In this document: piece by piece, positions 39,301 through 50,735 of the stretch | Position numbering within the stretch: the stretch's first letter is position 1 | Layout of the letters: each line of letters begins with the position of its first letter | Assembly (NCBI GenBank): GCA_003254905.1 | Contig: QANU01058774.1 | Span: 210,892 to 274,891 of the forward strand | Direction of reading: 5' to 3' | DNA from: Nissolia schottii | Taxonomy: Eukaryota > Streptophyta > Magnoliopsida > Fabales > Fabaceae | DNA: 64,000 nucleotides | Position numbers and translations under genes: made by a program | The notes under the pieces: generated by a model | Told to the model about the DNA's origin: nothing | The model's input: only the letters and a program-made list of their open reading frames with translations | Database searches by the model: none

Positions 39301-42300
39301 TACATATATAACAGCCCCCGAAATCTACTCCGCAGCATGCATATCAAATATATTAGTGTGGCTAATGTAAAATTCTATCAATCAGAGCTGAATGCTAAAC
39401 TGTTGGAGAGGAAATTTATAACAAAGCCACATTACTGAAAAGCTATAATGCTTTAATTGTTCATAAAAAACCTCTAGATACGTGCAGAAGCACAAGTCAG
39501 AGGTTTATTTTATCTTTACTAGATAGTGTTTCTCACTCACGGTGTGGAAATTTTCTCTCTCCAAATCATCCATATCTCATTAAAAATAGTGAGTGGCAAT
39601 ATTATAATTCAAAAAATTTCTTTGATACTTTCAAGATAAAACAAACGTAAAAGAAATTGGAGTTCCCATTTATAGTATTACCAACTTATAGAAGAGTGAA
39701 GACCTAGAAACAGGTTAAACAAGAGGCATTGGGCAAAACTGAAGGATAGAATCATGATAAATCCAATAATTAATGTGACATGAAAGTTGCAAATAGTATA
39801 CGGGCCTAAGTATCCTCAATAGAGCCATTGTTCTAAAATGGTAAATTAACTAAAATAAGTTACAGGCCTCGTACTAGTCTCTCAAACATCTGGAAAATTA
39901 CAGATAACAGTCTAAATGAAAAGGCATTAACATGATATTGGCAATAACAGTGCTATTGTGAATATGGTAAACTCGTGATTGACTATTGAATATAACATAA
40001 AAATTTACAGATAGAGTCATACACCCCTTAAGATTTATGGAACAATGCACCAGATTGATAGCAGCAAGATTTAAGAATTTGGATGTCAAAAGCCATACCT
40101 CTGAATGGAGCTCTTGCATTATTTCATACATGTCCAAAAGTACAAATAACTTTTCAGGGGATCTCTTGCTTTTGGCAATTGCTTCTCCAAAACTAAGTAG
40201 CATAGAGACACTGTTTGTAGTCACCTCAGCAAAACATTGTTCACTAAGTGAATCAAAGCCTTCAAAAATCTGATCACAAACTTTCCTCTCACCAGCAAAC
40301 AACAATTTGACCTGTCCATGTATAATTACATTTCGAATGGAAAACAAGGGAAAAGAAAAAATACGTTCTACAATCTTCTTACAGCTATACGCATGAAATG
40401 GATCCAGTTTCCAATTTTGGCTTCCAAAATCTCCCATTGCAGCTTTTGAACATCGTCTTTGTTGAGTTTCTCAACGCCAAGTTTTTGGAGGCTTTCTTCC
40501 AATACATTAGAACGGGCATCTCTACACAATGATAAGTATCCTAGTCATAACTCAATTGCAGCAGTAATACTAATCATTGTTAGAAACTTGCACTACAGGT
40601 GTATATGTACTTAAATCAATCCTTGATTTAGGGTTGACATTTCATTGATTAAAAATACTTTACGTAGCAGTTTCCTATACTTCTAACAGCCAAGAGCATG
40701 ACAAAATTTTGAAAAGTAAAATTATAATTTTGCTGGGTTTTTCTGATAATTGATTTACCAAAGGAGTGAGGTAACTATGATTTCATGTTTGGTCCCTGGG
40801 TCATCACAGAAATCTTGTCTCTGAATGTAAATAGTACACTTTGATTTGTCAAATTGTTCCTTAAATCCTTTTTGTAAAGACCAAGCAGCTGCCCTTTGTA
40901 TGAGGATTCAGGCTGAGCACAAAAGCTGTAGGCATGGGTTCCTTTTCTCATGACTTCAGGTCAAATTTTGGTTTTGGGTTTTACGTTTTGTTCACCTACT
41001 TTTATAGAGAAATTGATTTCAAATTAATGGATCAAAAATAATTTTCATGCTCAGTTCCTTTTACAATTGATCAAATGTAGAGATCTACGGCAAGGCAATG
41101 TCACCTTTTTCTTCTACAGTGCAACAGCAATCAAACAAAGAGCATTACCTGTATATTTTGAGTAACTGTTGGCGGTGACCAGCTTCAACCATTTGCTGAG
41201 CTAAATCATGTAGCAGTGGCAAAATTCTTGGTGGTATAAGAGCCGGAGGTGTATATACAACAGCTTCGGCATTATTGTTGTTGTTGTGTGGATCAGAATG
41301 ATGATTAGAAGAAGGATGCTTCCCATTAGGCTCACCCTCATGGCCAGGTGATCCAGACGACGGTCGCATTGAGTTTGGAAGGCAATCAAAGAGGCGCTCA
41401 GGTTCCACAGGTTTGCTGTAACCACACAAGATAAAAGAAAACTTCATGGCAACACTAATGAAATTTTTACCCATAAAAATAGAAGTTTCACAAAATAGAT
41501 TTTAAAAAAATCACGTTTGACTAAATAACCATACTGACAGCAGCATAAAGCAAAATACACCTCAAAGAAACCATCATCCTTTTGTCATGAAAACCATCTC
41601 CCTAAATAGTTTGACGTTATAAGATATTTCTACTATAAGGCCACGTTTGTTAGGTCGTATAAGGCTTGATAGTATTAGCTAATACTACAAATCTATTTTT
41701 TATCACATGCTTGGCGTAACATAGGATAGTATTATACAATCTTATCTATTTTATCATACAATCATCATATTAAATTATTAACCCCTCAAGAGGCCTGATT
41801 ACATTGTATAGTATTATTATATTTTATCTACTGTTCACGTTCTTTGACCAAGCCTTCACCATAACAACCTCCAGGCGCCTACCGCTGCTCACCACCACCC
41901 CTCCTGTCCGCCGCTGCTCAACACTTACCCACCGTCCACTCCCTTGAACCGCATTCCTCTTGTCCTCAAACCACCTGTGTTTCATATCTTTGCAACAACT
42001 TACTGAAGAATAAAAACGAATCTAAAAAATAATTGGTGGCAAGTTATCTCCTGGGTCATCAATTTTGGAAACAATAAAACAGATGTGTAAAACAATTTAA
42101 AAGAATAAAAGAATTAAACAAACTTTGAACTAATTTGAAGTGCCCTTTTGTGGTCAATGACATTGTTCCAATGAAGGGTGGACAAGTGAATGGACTTCTG
42201 GTTCATCATGTTTGAAGCACCACTTTGATTCATTGTGTTTGGGTTCCTCGAGGGAATAGAGGGGGCGGCAGATGTGCGTAGGGGTTGAGAGAGAACAATT

Positions 42301-45300
42301 CAGGGTGGGGGCAGAGCCGAGGAGGGCGGTGAAGATGCTACAGTGCAGGGTGGAGGCTGATGCAGGTAACTAACATCAAAGGTTAGACATATAAAATCAT
42401 ATCAAGTCTTATAGTAGCTGGTCAGGGCTTATCCAATACGGTGCGCCAAACAGGGTCTAAAATTTATCAAGGAAACCATCATGCAACTACCAATATAAGA
42501 ACCTCAGGAGTGGATATATCGTACAAAACTTATAAGAACAAAAATATGGAACCAAATAAGTATGAAAAATAGATAGGGGTACATCGGTATAGGAAAACAC
42601 CATCTACACACTTCAAAATTCTAGACATAGTTTTCAGGACTTAGAAAGAGGTTTTTTAAACATTATATGCAAGTAAACCAAAAATGATGAGAAACACATC
42701 AAATGAGTAGCAGCAATTCACTTAAGTATATCGTCCATGTAGGTGAATCTTGTAAACAAAGGTAATCCACCCCTTTGGATTGGGGGGACAAGAATGCATT
42801 ATTTCACATACAGGAACTGGGTCGACAAAATGGGTCTAGAACAACAGCGATCTGATACTTTCTTCCTAAAACCTCCTAAGGATAAGTGACAAGGCTAAGG
42901 GTAGCCCAAAAAAGGGATCTTTCGAGTATAATCAAGATGTTAGCAGCAGGAAGTTGGAGGAAACTCGTGCTGCTGTTTTGTCATAGCATCAAAGATTGAG
43001 TTATCTGATGAAATGTCATTTTCCTGACCCTAAACCATCAGTGGCTATTAAGTCAAACATGCCAAAGATGAACAACATTAAGCAAAAAATATACAAACCT
43101 GTAAGATCCCAATAGCTGCTTAAACTCATCTTCTAGCTTAGAAATAGCTTTGGCTAGCAAATTATTCGCATGGTAGACAATACCATCGCTACTCTTAAAA
43201 CCGTTTTTACTGCCAAAAAACTGAATGTTGCTTCTCAGTTTTTCGATAGCTTCAAGATAGTTTTCCAAATCTTCATGTGGCCCTTTAAGTATTTTTGCCT
43301 CTGCCTGTATATTGGATCAATGAGAACAAAATAGCAATGTTATTAAAAAAAAAAAAATCACAAAAGAAAATCGATAAAAACCACCAATATCTTAACCACA
43401 CATCTAACTAACAGAAGAAGAAAATTCCTGAAGTTTCCTTCCCGTTAATCAATTTTTAAGGGGTGGACATGAAAATTATTCTACCCCTCCTCTTCCAAAC
43501 TAGTTAATGTACAAAGCTAAAGCTTAGCTAAAAGAATCATTTGGAGCATTTGACAATCACAAATAAAGAGGGTAGGAAAAGAAGACATGTGACATGGGAG
43601 GAAAAGAGGACAGAAAAAACAGATTTCACAACAATGAAGGTTATATCAATGCAACAAACTAACGGATCGACAACAACAATAACAACAACTAAACATTTTC
43701 TCACTAGGTGGTGGTGTCAGCTGCAACAAAATCAAAGGAGTGAAGAACAATAAATATGATTGCTTAACAAAGGAAAAAAGATAATGGTATTAGCTTGGAG
43801 ACATGTAGCTACAACAATGAAATGCCAAAAAAATAATGGTAATGGGAATAATTTGGACTGCAGTACTTTAAGAGCCTTTTGTGCTTTGTTCACAAAGTTC
43901 CATATTTTCTAGATGGGTTTTATTGAGTAGTAAACTTGTTCCCATTATTTTTGTATGATGGTCCTGGAGACACCTAACAACTTTTCGGTGTTCAGGGGAG
44001 AGTTATACGCGATCTTCATAGTCCAACATCTATCCTCGTTCATTGTTTTAGATCACTTCAACCTAAATTTCAGTACAAAGATATTGCAAATTCCTGGAGT
44101 TAGGGGTCCTGTATATCTGAGAACAGCCAGTCAGCCACCCTTCTCCAGTTCTCCTTATACATTTGGGCAGCATACATGAACATCCCAAAAAATAATGAAA
44201 ACATGAAACATCAATTGATAATAAAGTGCCCCAAGTTCCAACCCCTTCGCGGATTTGTCAAACGTGCATCCGCCCTAAATAATTCATGCAATGAAGTTCA
44301 CACAAAAACCACCAATTAAGTCCCAAAGCTGAAGACAGGAAAACTCTAAAAAAAAGGGCAGTCCAATGCACAAGGGTCCCAACTAGTGCGGGTCTGGGGA
44401 GAGTAAATATACGCAACCTTTACCCTTACCAGCAAAGAGGCTGTTTCCAGGGTTTGCAGTTGAGCAACTCTATTACTAAAAATTTAGCAGCATTTCTAAC
44501 CAACCAATCACATGAGTATCCACTCTGCAGTGTAGCACGAAAAATACCCAATATGCTCTTTGGTGTTTCTCAGTAAATGTGGATTTGTCCAGATGGATAG
44601 AAGAGGTAACATGTTTGTAGGAAAATTATGAGTACTGCAACCAGTTTTAGTCTTCTACCTATGTAGTTATAGGTATACAAGCTTTGGCTTAAAATTTTAC
44701 GCTCTATTGAATTTGAGGCAGGAAAAGTAGCAACCATTTTATTCACTTATAGAAAAGCTCAAATGAGCCAATAAACAAGCATACACATTTTGCAATTGAT
44801 CAAAACAAAACAACTAATAGACAAGCACATGCCTACAGCTAAAAAAAAGTTATGTAGAGGAAACCAAAATGAGATGAAGCAGAAACCAAACCAACCTGAC
44901 GATATTGATCAAAGTGAGCCAAGATCCCCTCCGCAGCCTTCAGAGTCTTGTCAATATTCTCATGAGCTTTCCTGATAGAATGAGTTCTAATCTGCAAACC
45001 CCCAAATTGAAAAGAGACCCATCATTCAACAAGAAGAAGAAATCCAGATCCCTACACAGGTTGCATGATAACCCGAAAATTTCAATGGCGACCCAAGTCA
45101 AAGGCAAGCCAATCAAACAAAACCCAGTTCCCAAAATCACATTTTGAACCCAAATCCAAGCTCCCTCGACATATTGAGATTTGAAGCAAGAAAGAAAAAA
45201 AAAAGAAAAAAAAAGAGGTTGACCTGAGTGGGGCGCATGGCGGTTTCAAGGGCGGAGAGGCGGTGGTCGAAGGAACCAAGGATGGTGACAACGTTGTCAG

Positions 45301-45391
45301 TGATGGTCTGGCTCTTCTGCAGAGACTCCCTCATCATGGAAGCTTTCTCGCTGAGCAAATCAGCACCTCCTCCTGCCACCGCAATTCCCAT
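36357..45391 (-). CDS. EXO70A1: Exocyst subunit EXO70A1
   Basis: Twelve minus-strand exons: 45391-45224, 44991-44896, 43304-43099, 41415-41149, 40521-40383, 40311-40099, 39234-39029, 38327-38130, 38033-37934, 37415-37297, 37206-37060, 36474-36357. All join in frame with GT-AG introns into 658 residues (Arabidopsis EXO70A1 is 638). Landmarks are RESLQKSQTITDNVV near the N-terminus, RPSSGSPGHEG followed by a variable His/Asn loop (about 175-205), GNWIHFMRIAVKLLF, ALTHLFLMNNIHYIVRSV, DLLGDDWVQRHRRIVQQHA and the C-terminal KYIKYTAEDLDRMLGEFFEG. EXO70 binds PI(4,5)P2 through its C-terminal domain and tethers secretory vesicles at the plasma membrane. EXO70A1 is the main housekeeping form in plants (xylem, root hair and polar growth). 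A glycine/serine-rich stretch (about 541-562) is longer than I recall in Arabidopsis. Introns 2 and 3 (1.6-1.7 kb each) carry repeat insertions. Confidence 0.95.
41639..42457. mobile_element. Harbinger-like MITE in EXO70A1 intron 3
   Basis: The left end GGCCACGTTTG and the reverse complement of the right end (GACCCTGTTTG) match at 8 of 11 positions, and both ends are flanked by TAA. Similarity continues inward with GATAGTATTA-like words. Two GC-rich patches (about 41865-41950 and 42240-42360) stand out from AT-rich arms. No transposase frame is seen. Confidence 0.6.
44365..44465. mobile_element. Au-like SINE relic in EXO70A1 intron 2
   Basis: TGCACAAGG, GCGGGTCTGGGGAGAGTAA, ATACGCAACCTTTACCCTTA and AAAGAGGCTGTTTCCAGG occur in the same order and spacing as in my memory of the plant Au SINE consensus. 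The copy is degenerate and its tRNA-like end is not clear. Confidence 0.55.
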
Positions 45392-45452
45392 GTTTTCTTT
45401 GTTGCTTTGCTTGTTGAGCGGAGAACAGAAGAGAAGCAGAAGACACAACAAC

Positions 45453-45475
45453 AGAGAGAGAGAGAGAGAGAGAGA
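45453..45475. repeat. (AG)n microsatellite in EXO70A1 5' leader
   Basis: About 11 AG units 60 bases before the EXO70A1 start codon. On the transcript it reads as a CT run, common in plant leaders. Confidence 0.9.
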
Positions 45476-46573
45476 AGGGAGAAATGAAGGTGGAAGAGAT
45501 CAGAAGAAGAATGTACGTAGTATTGGGTTTGTTGGAACGGTCCCACACAGTGCAAGGTTGGTGACTATTTGCCTTTCGACAGGGTGTTTTCTACTCTTCT
45601 GCTTTTCAACCTCTTCTTGTTAGGATTTGGATTTCTTATTTTAATTAACTACAGCTACTTAGAATTCACCCTAAGTTAAATTAGTCTCAATTCTTTATTT
45701 GACTCCACATGTATCTTTTAACAGTAAAACTTTTCATAATTAGGATTTAAATCTAAAACTAAGTTGAGTTAAAATCACCTTATGCCAATTGAGCTACATG
45801 CTCCTAAATAGAGTCGTGTCAGTTTAATACTGAGGTGAAATATTTTTCTGCGTTAATTGTTTTCGTTTTCGGAGCTCAAATATTTAAAATTTTACTTAAA
45901 TGAAAATAACTAATATGAGAATGGAACTGTTCAAATCAAATAAATAATTTGTGTTTCTTTTTTACTATAATAATTTAGGTTTATTTGATATGATAATATT
46001 AACTTTTGAAAAAATTAATTTTGGTCAACAGTATAGTTGAAATGAAAATGGAATAATGTTTTTTTTATTGTCAAAATAACATATATTTTATTATTATAGA
46101 CAATTTTGTTCATGTAAACAACCTGTGTTAGTAATTTACGTGCTCATCTATAAAAATGGAATAGTGTGTTTTATTTGAAAATTTTAGCATTTTTCGTAAT
46201 AGCTTATGCAATTTGAAATTGCGTGGTGTTTAAGTGAAACTTTCTACAGTGACAAAATTCAACCATTGAGAAGTTTGCGCATTTTTTATGCTGTTGTTTT
46301 CTTAATCATAAGGCCATAGCTCTATTAAAACATTTTTTCTCCCTGCATTGAAAAGGCTCAAAACACTTTCTATTAAAGGAATGAGCTCAATTCTGATTTA
46401 AAAATAAAACAAAAAAATTTGAAAACACAATCCAGTATGAAACCATTTATTCATATATATAGTTCCACATAAACACATCAATAAAAATGCTCCTTGCCTC
46501 ATTGTTTTTTCTGCTATTTGTTATTATCGACTTTTAGCTTGTAACAGTGAAAATTTTTCATTTCTAGATTAGT
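45476..46573. other. Intergenic, no gene recognised
   Basis: The EXO70A1 upstream region followed by AT-rich DNA. A minus-strand AATAAA (46451-46446) probably belongs to the small gene that ends at 46574. Confidence 0.5.
46446..46451 (-). terminator. Possible polyadenylation signal
   Basis: AATAAA on the minus strand, about 125 bases beyond the proposed stop codon of the small gene. Such hexamers are common in AT-rich DNA, so support is modest. Confidence 0.35.
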
Positions 46574-49500
46574 CTAGAATCGATTGCGGCTGAGTGTTGC
46601 CGTACTTCCTAACAGGCACTTTGTTTTCAATTTGTCACCCTTGCCCTTCCCACCTATAGCAAAGTAAAAAGGGTGCGAAGCCATTTTCAGTATTCAAACA
46701 ATACATAGGAAAAGATAATGCAATACTACTACTATTCAGATCTTTACAATCCTCACTTACTACTAGTCTCACACATTCTCATAAATATCTTAGCCATAGT
46801 TATTAAATCTGGCTCAGAAACAAGTCATCCTTTCGAGTTATTAGTTTAATTAATGAGTTATTAAATCACTTGTTGAACTGAATATAATTAAATAAATATA
46901 TTAAAGTATATTAAAATTTAAATAAATATAATAAGACAATAAAAATAAATAACAATTTAACATATTTAAGGGTTATTAGTTGAACCATATAACTAAAATG
47001 GTGTGTGAACTTATTACAAGAAATAAAGCCTTTAAATTTAAGGATATTAAGTTCAAATCTCACATAAATTAGATTTTTTTAACTTATGCAAATTAAATTT
47101 GGCATGTCATTTTATCCTGTTGAAATAAACCAGGTTGAATGCATGTTAGATCCAATTAGAAAAAACAATCCAACCATGATTGGATCCAATTAGAAAATCA
47201 ACCTCGTCCATCAGTCAAGCCAGGTTTAATAACTATGGTCTTGACAATTTATATTTTATGCTCGTTATCTCATAATATTTACTTACTTTTCTTTTTAGAG
47301 TCAGTTGCCTCTACTTTCACTGCAGTTCCAGCTAACCCTTTCTCTTTGGGTTTCTCAGCCTTCATAGAGGATTCTGCTGTTTCAGGAATAACTTTTCCTC
47401 CTTTCAACTTTTCATTACCGTGGTTATGGTTACTAGGCTCTCTCTTAACGATTTCAGCCCAGGTAAACGTTTGTTTCATTGGCGCAACATTCTTATCGGA
47501 ATCCTGCAAAATTATATAGGATCAACTTTTATATGTTATCTAATTATGAATATAAATTGATATTTAATTAAAACTATTTGACTCATAGCTACAATACAAT
47601 GACCACCTAAAAATGTATGCAATAGATAATATATAATTAATTGATAAAAAAAATCTATATCAATAATATATCAAAATTTCACTCACATATTAACTGTAAC
47701 ATATTTTGGTCGGGATATAAAAATTGAAAGAAATGTTAAGAATTGGGTGAGCCTAATAACGGTCTTTGAATATGCTCTAACATCATATTCAGAATTGAGA
47801 GGGATTAACTTAACTCCAAAAATTAGGTTAAAAAATGAGTGTTGTCTGACTCTTATAAAAATTATCTACACATTATCTCTAAGCAGCGCAAAACTCTAAC
47901 AAGAAAATTGCAATTACATGAAATTATGTTTTATGAGTTGCATTGTCTTCGGAAAATGAAAATTTTTGGGTTTTCTCTTCATGGTATTTTTGGGTTGAGT
48001 TTGATTAATTTTATTACATTTATAAAGACAAAAATGGGTAAGTTGGGTAGGTGGGTTGAATTGGATTTGAAACCAAGATACTTGTCACCCGACCCTTGTA
48101 AGACTTGGGTCGGTTAGGTTTTAACTGATTGACCAAGCACCCGACCTGACTCGACTCAATTGGCTTTGGATTGGCGGGTTAGGTAATTAACCCGCCCATT
48201 ATACACCCCTACATGGTTAGTTGAAGTGGTAGGGAGCTTCAACTCCTTAATCAATGATCTTAGGTTTGAGTCGTAGGCATGAAACAATCTGTGTTGGGAG
48301 AGGTTGCTCTCGTAGGTGGCTCCTTCAGTATCTCTAGCCGGACGTAATCGATTGGCCAAAGATCCGGCAGATACTTGTGGTTAAAAACAAAAAAATTAAT
48401 GACAAACGAATACAAATTTATGATGATAGAGAGAACAATTGTTGAAATGAATTTCGTATCAATCTAATTAACATTATTATTTTTTTGTTGCGATTGAATC
48501 ATCAACATCTTGTTTTTTGGTTTTTCTTTTCATGGTATTTTTGGTTTCAGTTTGATTAATTTTATTACATTTATCATAATAAAAAAATAAAAATAAAAAT
48601 GGGTAAGTCAGGTGGGGTGAGTTGAATTGGATTTGAAGCCCAACTACTTGTCACTTGACCCTTGTAAGACTTGGGTCGGTTGGGTTTTAACCGATTGACC
48701 AAGCACCCGACCTAACTCGACTCAATTGGCTTTAGGTTGGTGGGTTAGGCGATCAACCCACCCGTTGTACACCCTTACTTGGTTAGATGAAGTGGTAGGA
48801 AGCTTCAACTCCTTAATCAATGATCTCAAGTTCGAGTGGTAAGCAGGAAACAATCTATGTTGGGCGAGGTCGCTCTCTTAAGTGGCTCCTTCAATATATC
48901 TAGTCGGACGTAACCGATAGGCCAAATATTTGGCAGATACTCGTGGTTAAAAAACAAAAAATTAATGACAAACGGATACAAATTTATGATGAGAGAGAGA
49001 GAGAACAATTGTTGAAATGAATTTCGTCTCAATCCAATTAATATTTTTTTTTTGTTTCGATTGAATCACTAACATTCAGACTTTATTATCAGAAATTCGA
49101 CTAACTCGATTCGATCTGACTGTCTACAGTTGAAGAAGGCTAGAAAATTTCTCGACGAAGGTTTATTCCATTTTTAGGATTGGAAGTTGAGACCATTAGT
49201 TTTGGGACCAAGGCTGGCACTACCTTGAACAACCCCACGTCAATCAAATGTTAATGAAAAAAAAGTTGTGAAAAGGAAATCTTATACAAAATTGATTCAG
49301 TTTCACTTTCAATGCATCTAGCTCGAAGTTAAAGTAAACAGCAGATGGAAGTGAAAAAAGAAAGAACCTGATTATTATTGGGTACAACATGAGTTGATGA
49401 GACATCAACAGACTCAACACCTTGAACAATGACTCCATCAGCAAGGCCATCGACAATGCTGGTGTTGGCACTATCTGGTTGACTTGGATTCTCTTTTGGG

Positions 49501-49595
49501 GGCATAATTTCAGAAAACAGTTCTTCAAAAATATCAGAAGGTAGCAAATGTTTAACATGTTTTGGAGTCAGGGGAGTGTTGGTCATGGAATCCAT
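46574..49595 (-). CDS. Uncharacterised small protein, three exons
   Basis: I do not recognise this gene. Proposed exons are 49595-49368, 47503-47287 and 46653-46574, all with GT-AG junctions (the exon 2 donor is a perfect GTAAGT), giving 174 residues. Exon 1 starts MDSMTNTPLTPKHVKHLLPS and is acidic. Exon 2 carries QTFTWAEIVKREP and a lysine-rich C-terminal half. Exon 3 adds a basic tail ending in SRNRF. If intron 2 is retained, the protein stops after DSKKKSK at 47279. In exon 3 another frame reads VPVRKYGNTQPQSILD before a stop, so a one-base deletion may have shifted the original ending. A TATA box lies 52 bases upstream and AATAAA about 125 bases downstream, which supports transcription. 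Intron 1 holds a tandem 550-bp duplication and intron 2 an inverted-repeat element. It may be a lineage-specific or decaying gene. Confidence 0.5.
46794..47238. mobile_element. Terminal-inverted-repeat element, 445 bp
   Basis: The two ends are 21-bp inverted repeats starting CCATAGTTATTAAA (one mismatch between arms, 46794-46814 and 47218-47238). The interior is AT-rich, contains a repeated GATCCAATTAGAAAA phrase and has no ORF. The flanks (TCTTAG and TCTTGA) are only a poor target-duplication match, so the superfamily is uncertain. Confidence 0.75.
47969..49075. repeat. Tandem direct duplication, about 550-bp unit
   Basis: Copy 1 (about 47969-48515) and copy 2 (about 48518-49075) share nearly all their sequence in the same order: a TTTTCATGGTATTTTTGG start, a block of GACCC/GGGTT words, a CTTCAACTCCTTAATCAATG segment and a GAACAATTGTTGAAATGAAT end. 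The offset is about 551 bases early on and 567 near the end because of small indels. Each copy carries tRNA-like A and B boxes. Confidence 0.9.
48218..48273 (+). mobile_element. tRNA-like A and B boxes, SINE-like, copy 1
   Basis: TAGTTGAAGTGG at 48218 fits the pol III A-box consensus TRGYNNARNNG. GGTTTGAGTCG at 48263 matches the B box GGTTCGANTCC at 9 of 11 places. The 45-base spacing is normal for tRNA-derived SINEs. The matching place in copy 2 is at about 48783-48840. Confidence 0.45.
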
Positions 49596-49646
49596 GGTAA
49601 ACAAAGGGGTACGGGGAAGGATGAAAAAGAACCTGCACTGCATGAC

Positions 49647-49655
49647 AATATATAG
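49647..49655 (-). promoter_or_regulatory. TATA box of the small uncharacterised gene
   Basis: CTATATATT on the minus strand, 52 bases before the ATG at 49595. It argues for that ATG over the in-frame ATG at 49712, which lies upstream of the box. Confidence 0.5.
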
Positions 49656-49877
49656 AGTAAAAAGGTGACATTTGGTTCCTTCCATTGTATCCGAAACACT
49701 AAGAAGACTCACAATTTATCTACAATTGAATGAAATCTTCAATGAATGTCAATTTTATTGAGATCTCATCCAATAGTAAATAGATTGTGAGTTGACACAG
49801 TGTCTCAAATATAATAAGTACAAATATTATTTTATGTTAAGAAAATACAAATAAAGATTTTCTTTTTACAACTTGTA

Positions 49878-50735
49878 AAATAATAGATCATGAATTTTTT
49901 TAATTAACAAATTATCAATTTGAGTGATTAAGTGAGTCAGAAATAAATGTGGCTTAAAAAATTAATTATAAAAATATTAAATTATAATAAATGCATTATA
50001 CGAATTTTCGTAACGTGTCACTAAGAAATTTTAGGGAATAAATATAAATTAGATTCTCAACACTGGTTGTCTAGATTGATTGTAAATTTGTAACCATGCT
50101 CCATGAATTTGCACAAGTTATCAAGAAGAACGCATAAAATTTCACTCACGTGGAGTTGGTCGAGGTGGTAGATGTATTAATCGCTTAACCAATTCAAATC
50201 TTGAGAATAAAAATAATTTTGTTGAGAGACTTTTACTTCTTTAGAAACTTCAATTGGACCGAGAGACCTTAGTTAAGTTGGGCCGGGTTAGTAAAGTTCC
50301 TTGTAACGTAAAAGAAATATTAAATTTTTAAAGAAAAAAATTGAGCAATTAATTCAAGGATAAGTCACATTTATTTTACCTTTGGAATTAAATGCTTTTA
50401 GTGAAAAGAAGACAAAATCAAACATTAAATTTATTAAATCTTTTAGTCAAAATTACGACTATGTCCCTCAAAACTTTTTTATTCGAAACCTAACTTACGA
50501 ATAATAAATCATGGATTTTTTTACCAATAAAATAATAAATTTTGAGTGATTTATTAGATGAGAAATAAATGCAGCTTAAAATATTAATAAAATGATTAAA
50601 TTATAATGAATGTACCCGACGATTTTTCGTAATTTGTCCTTGAGAAATTTCAAGAAAAAAAATATAAATTAGATTCTCAACTCCAATTGTCTGAATTGGT
50701 TGTGATTTTGTAATTGAGCTCCATAAATCAAAATT
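49878..50735. repeat. Direct repeat pair, about 230 bp, 620-bp offset
   Basis: Copy 1 (about 49878-50110) and copy 2 (about 50500-50735) share ordered blocks such as TAATA(G/A)ATCATG, AAATTAGATTCTCAAC and GCTCCAT(G/A)AAT, with many substitutions. A SINE-like relic (A box TGGTCGAGGTGG at 50157) lies between them. Confidence 0.75.
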
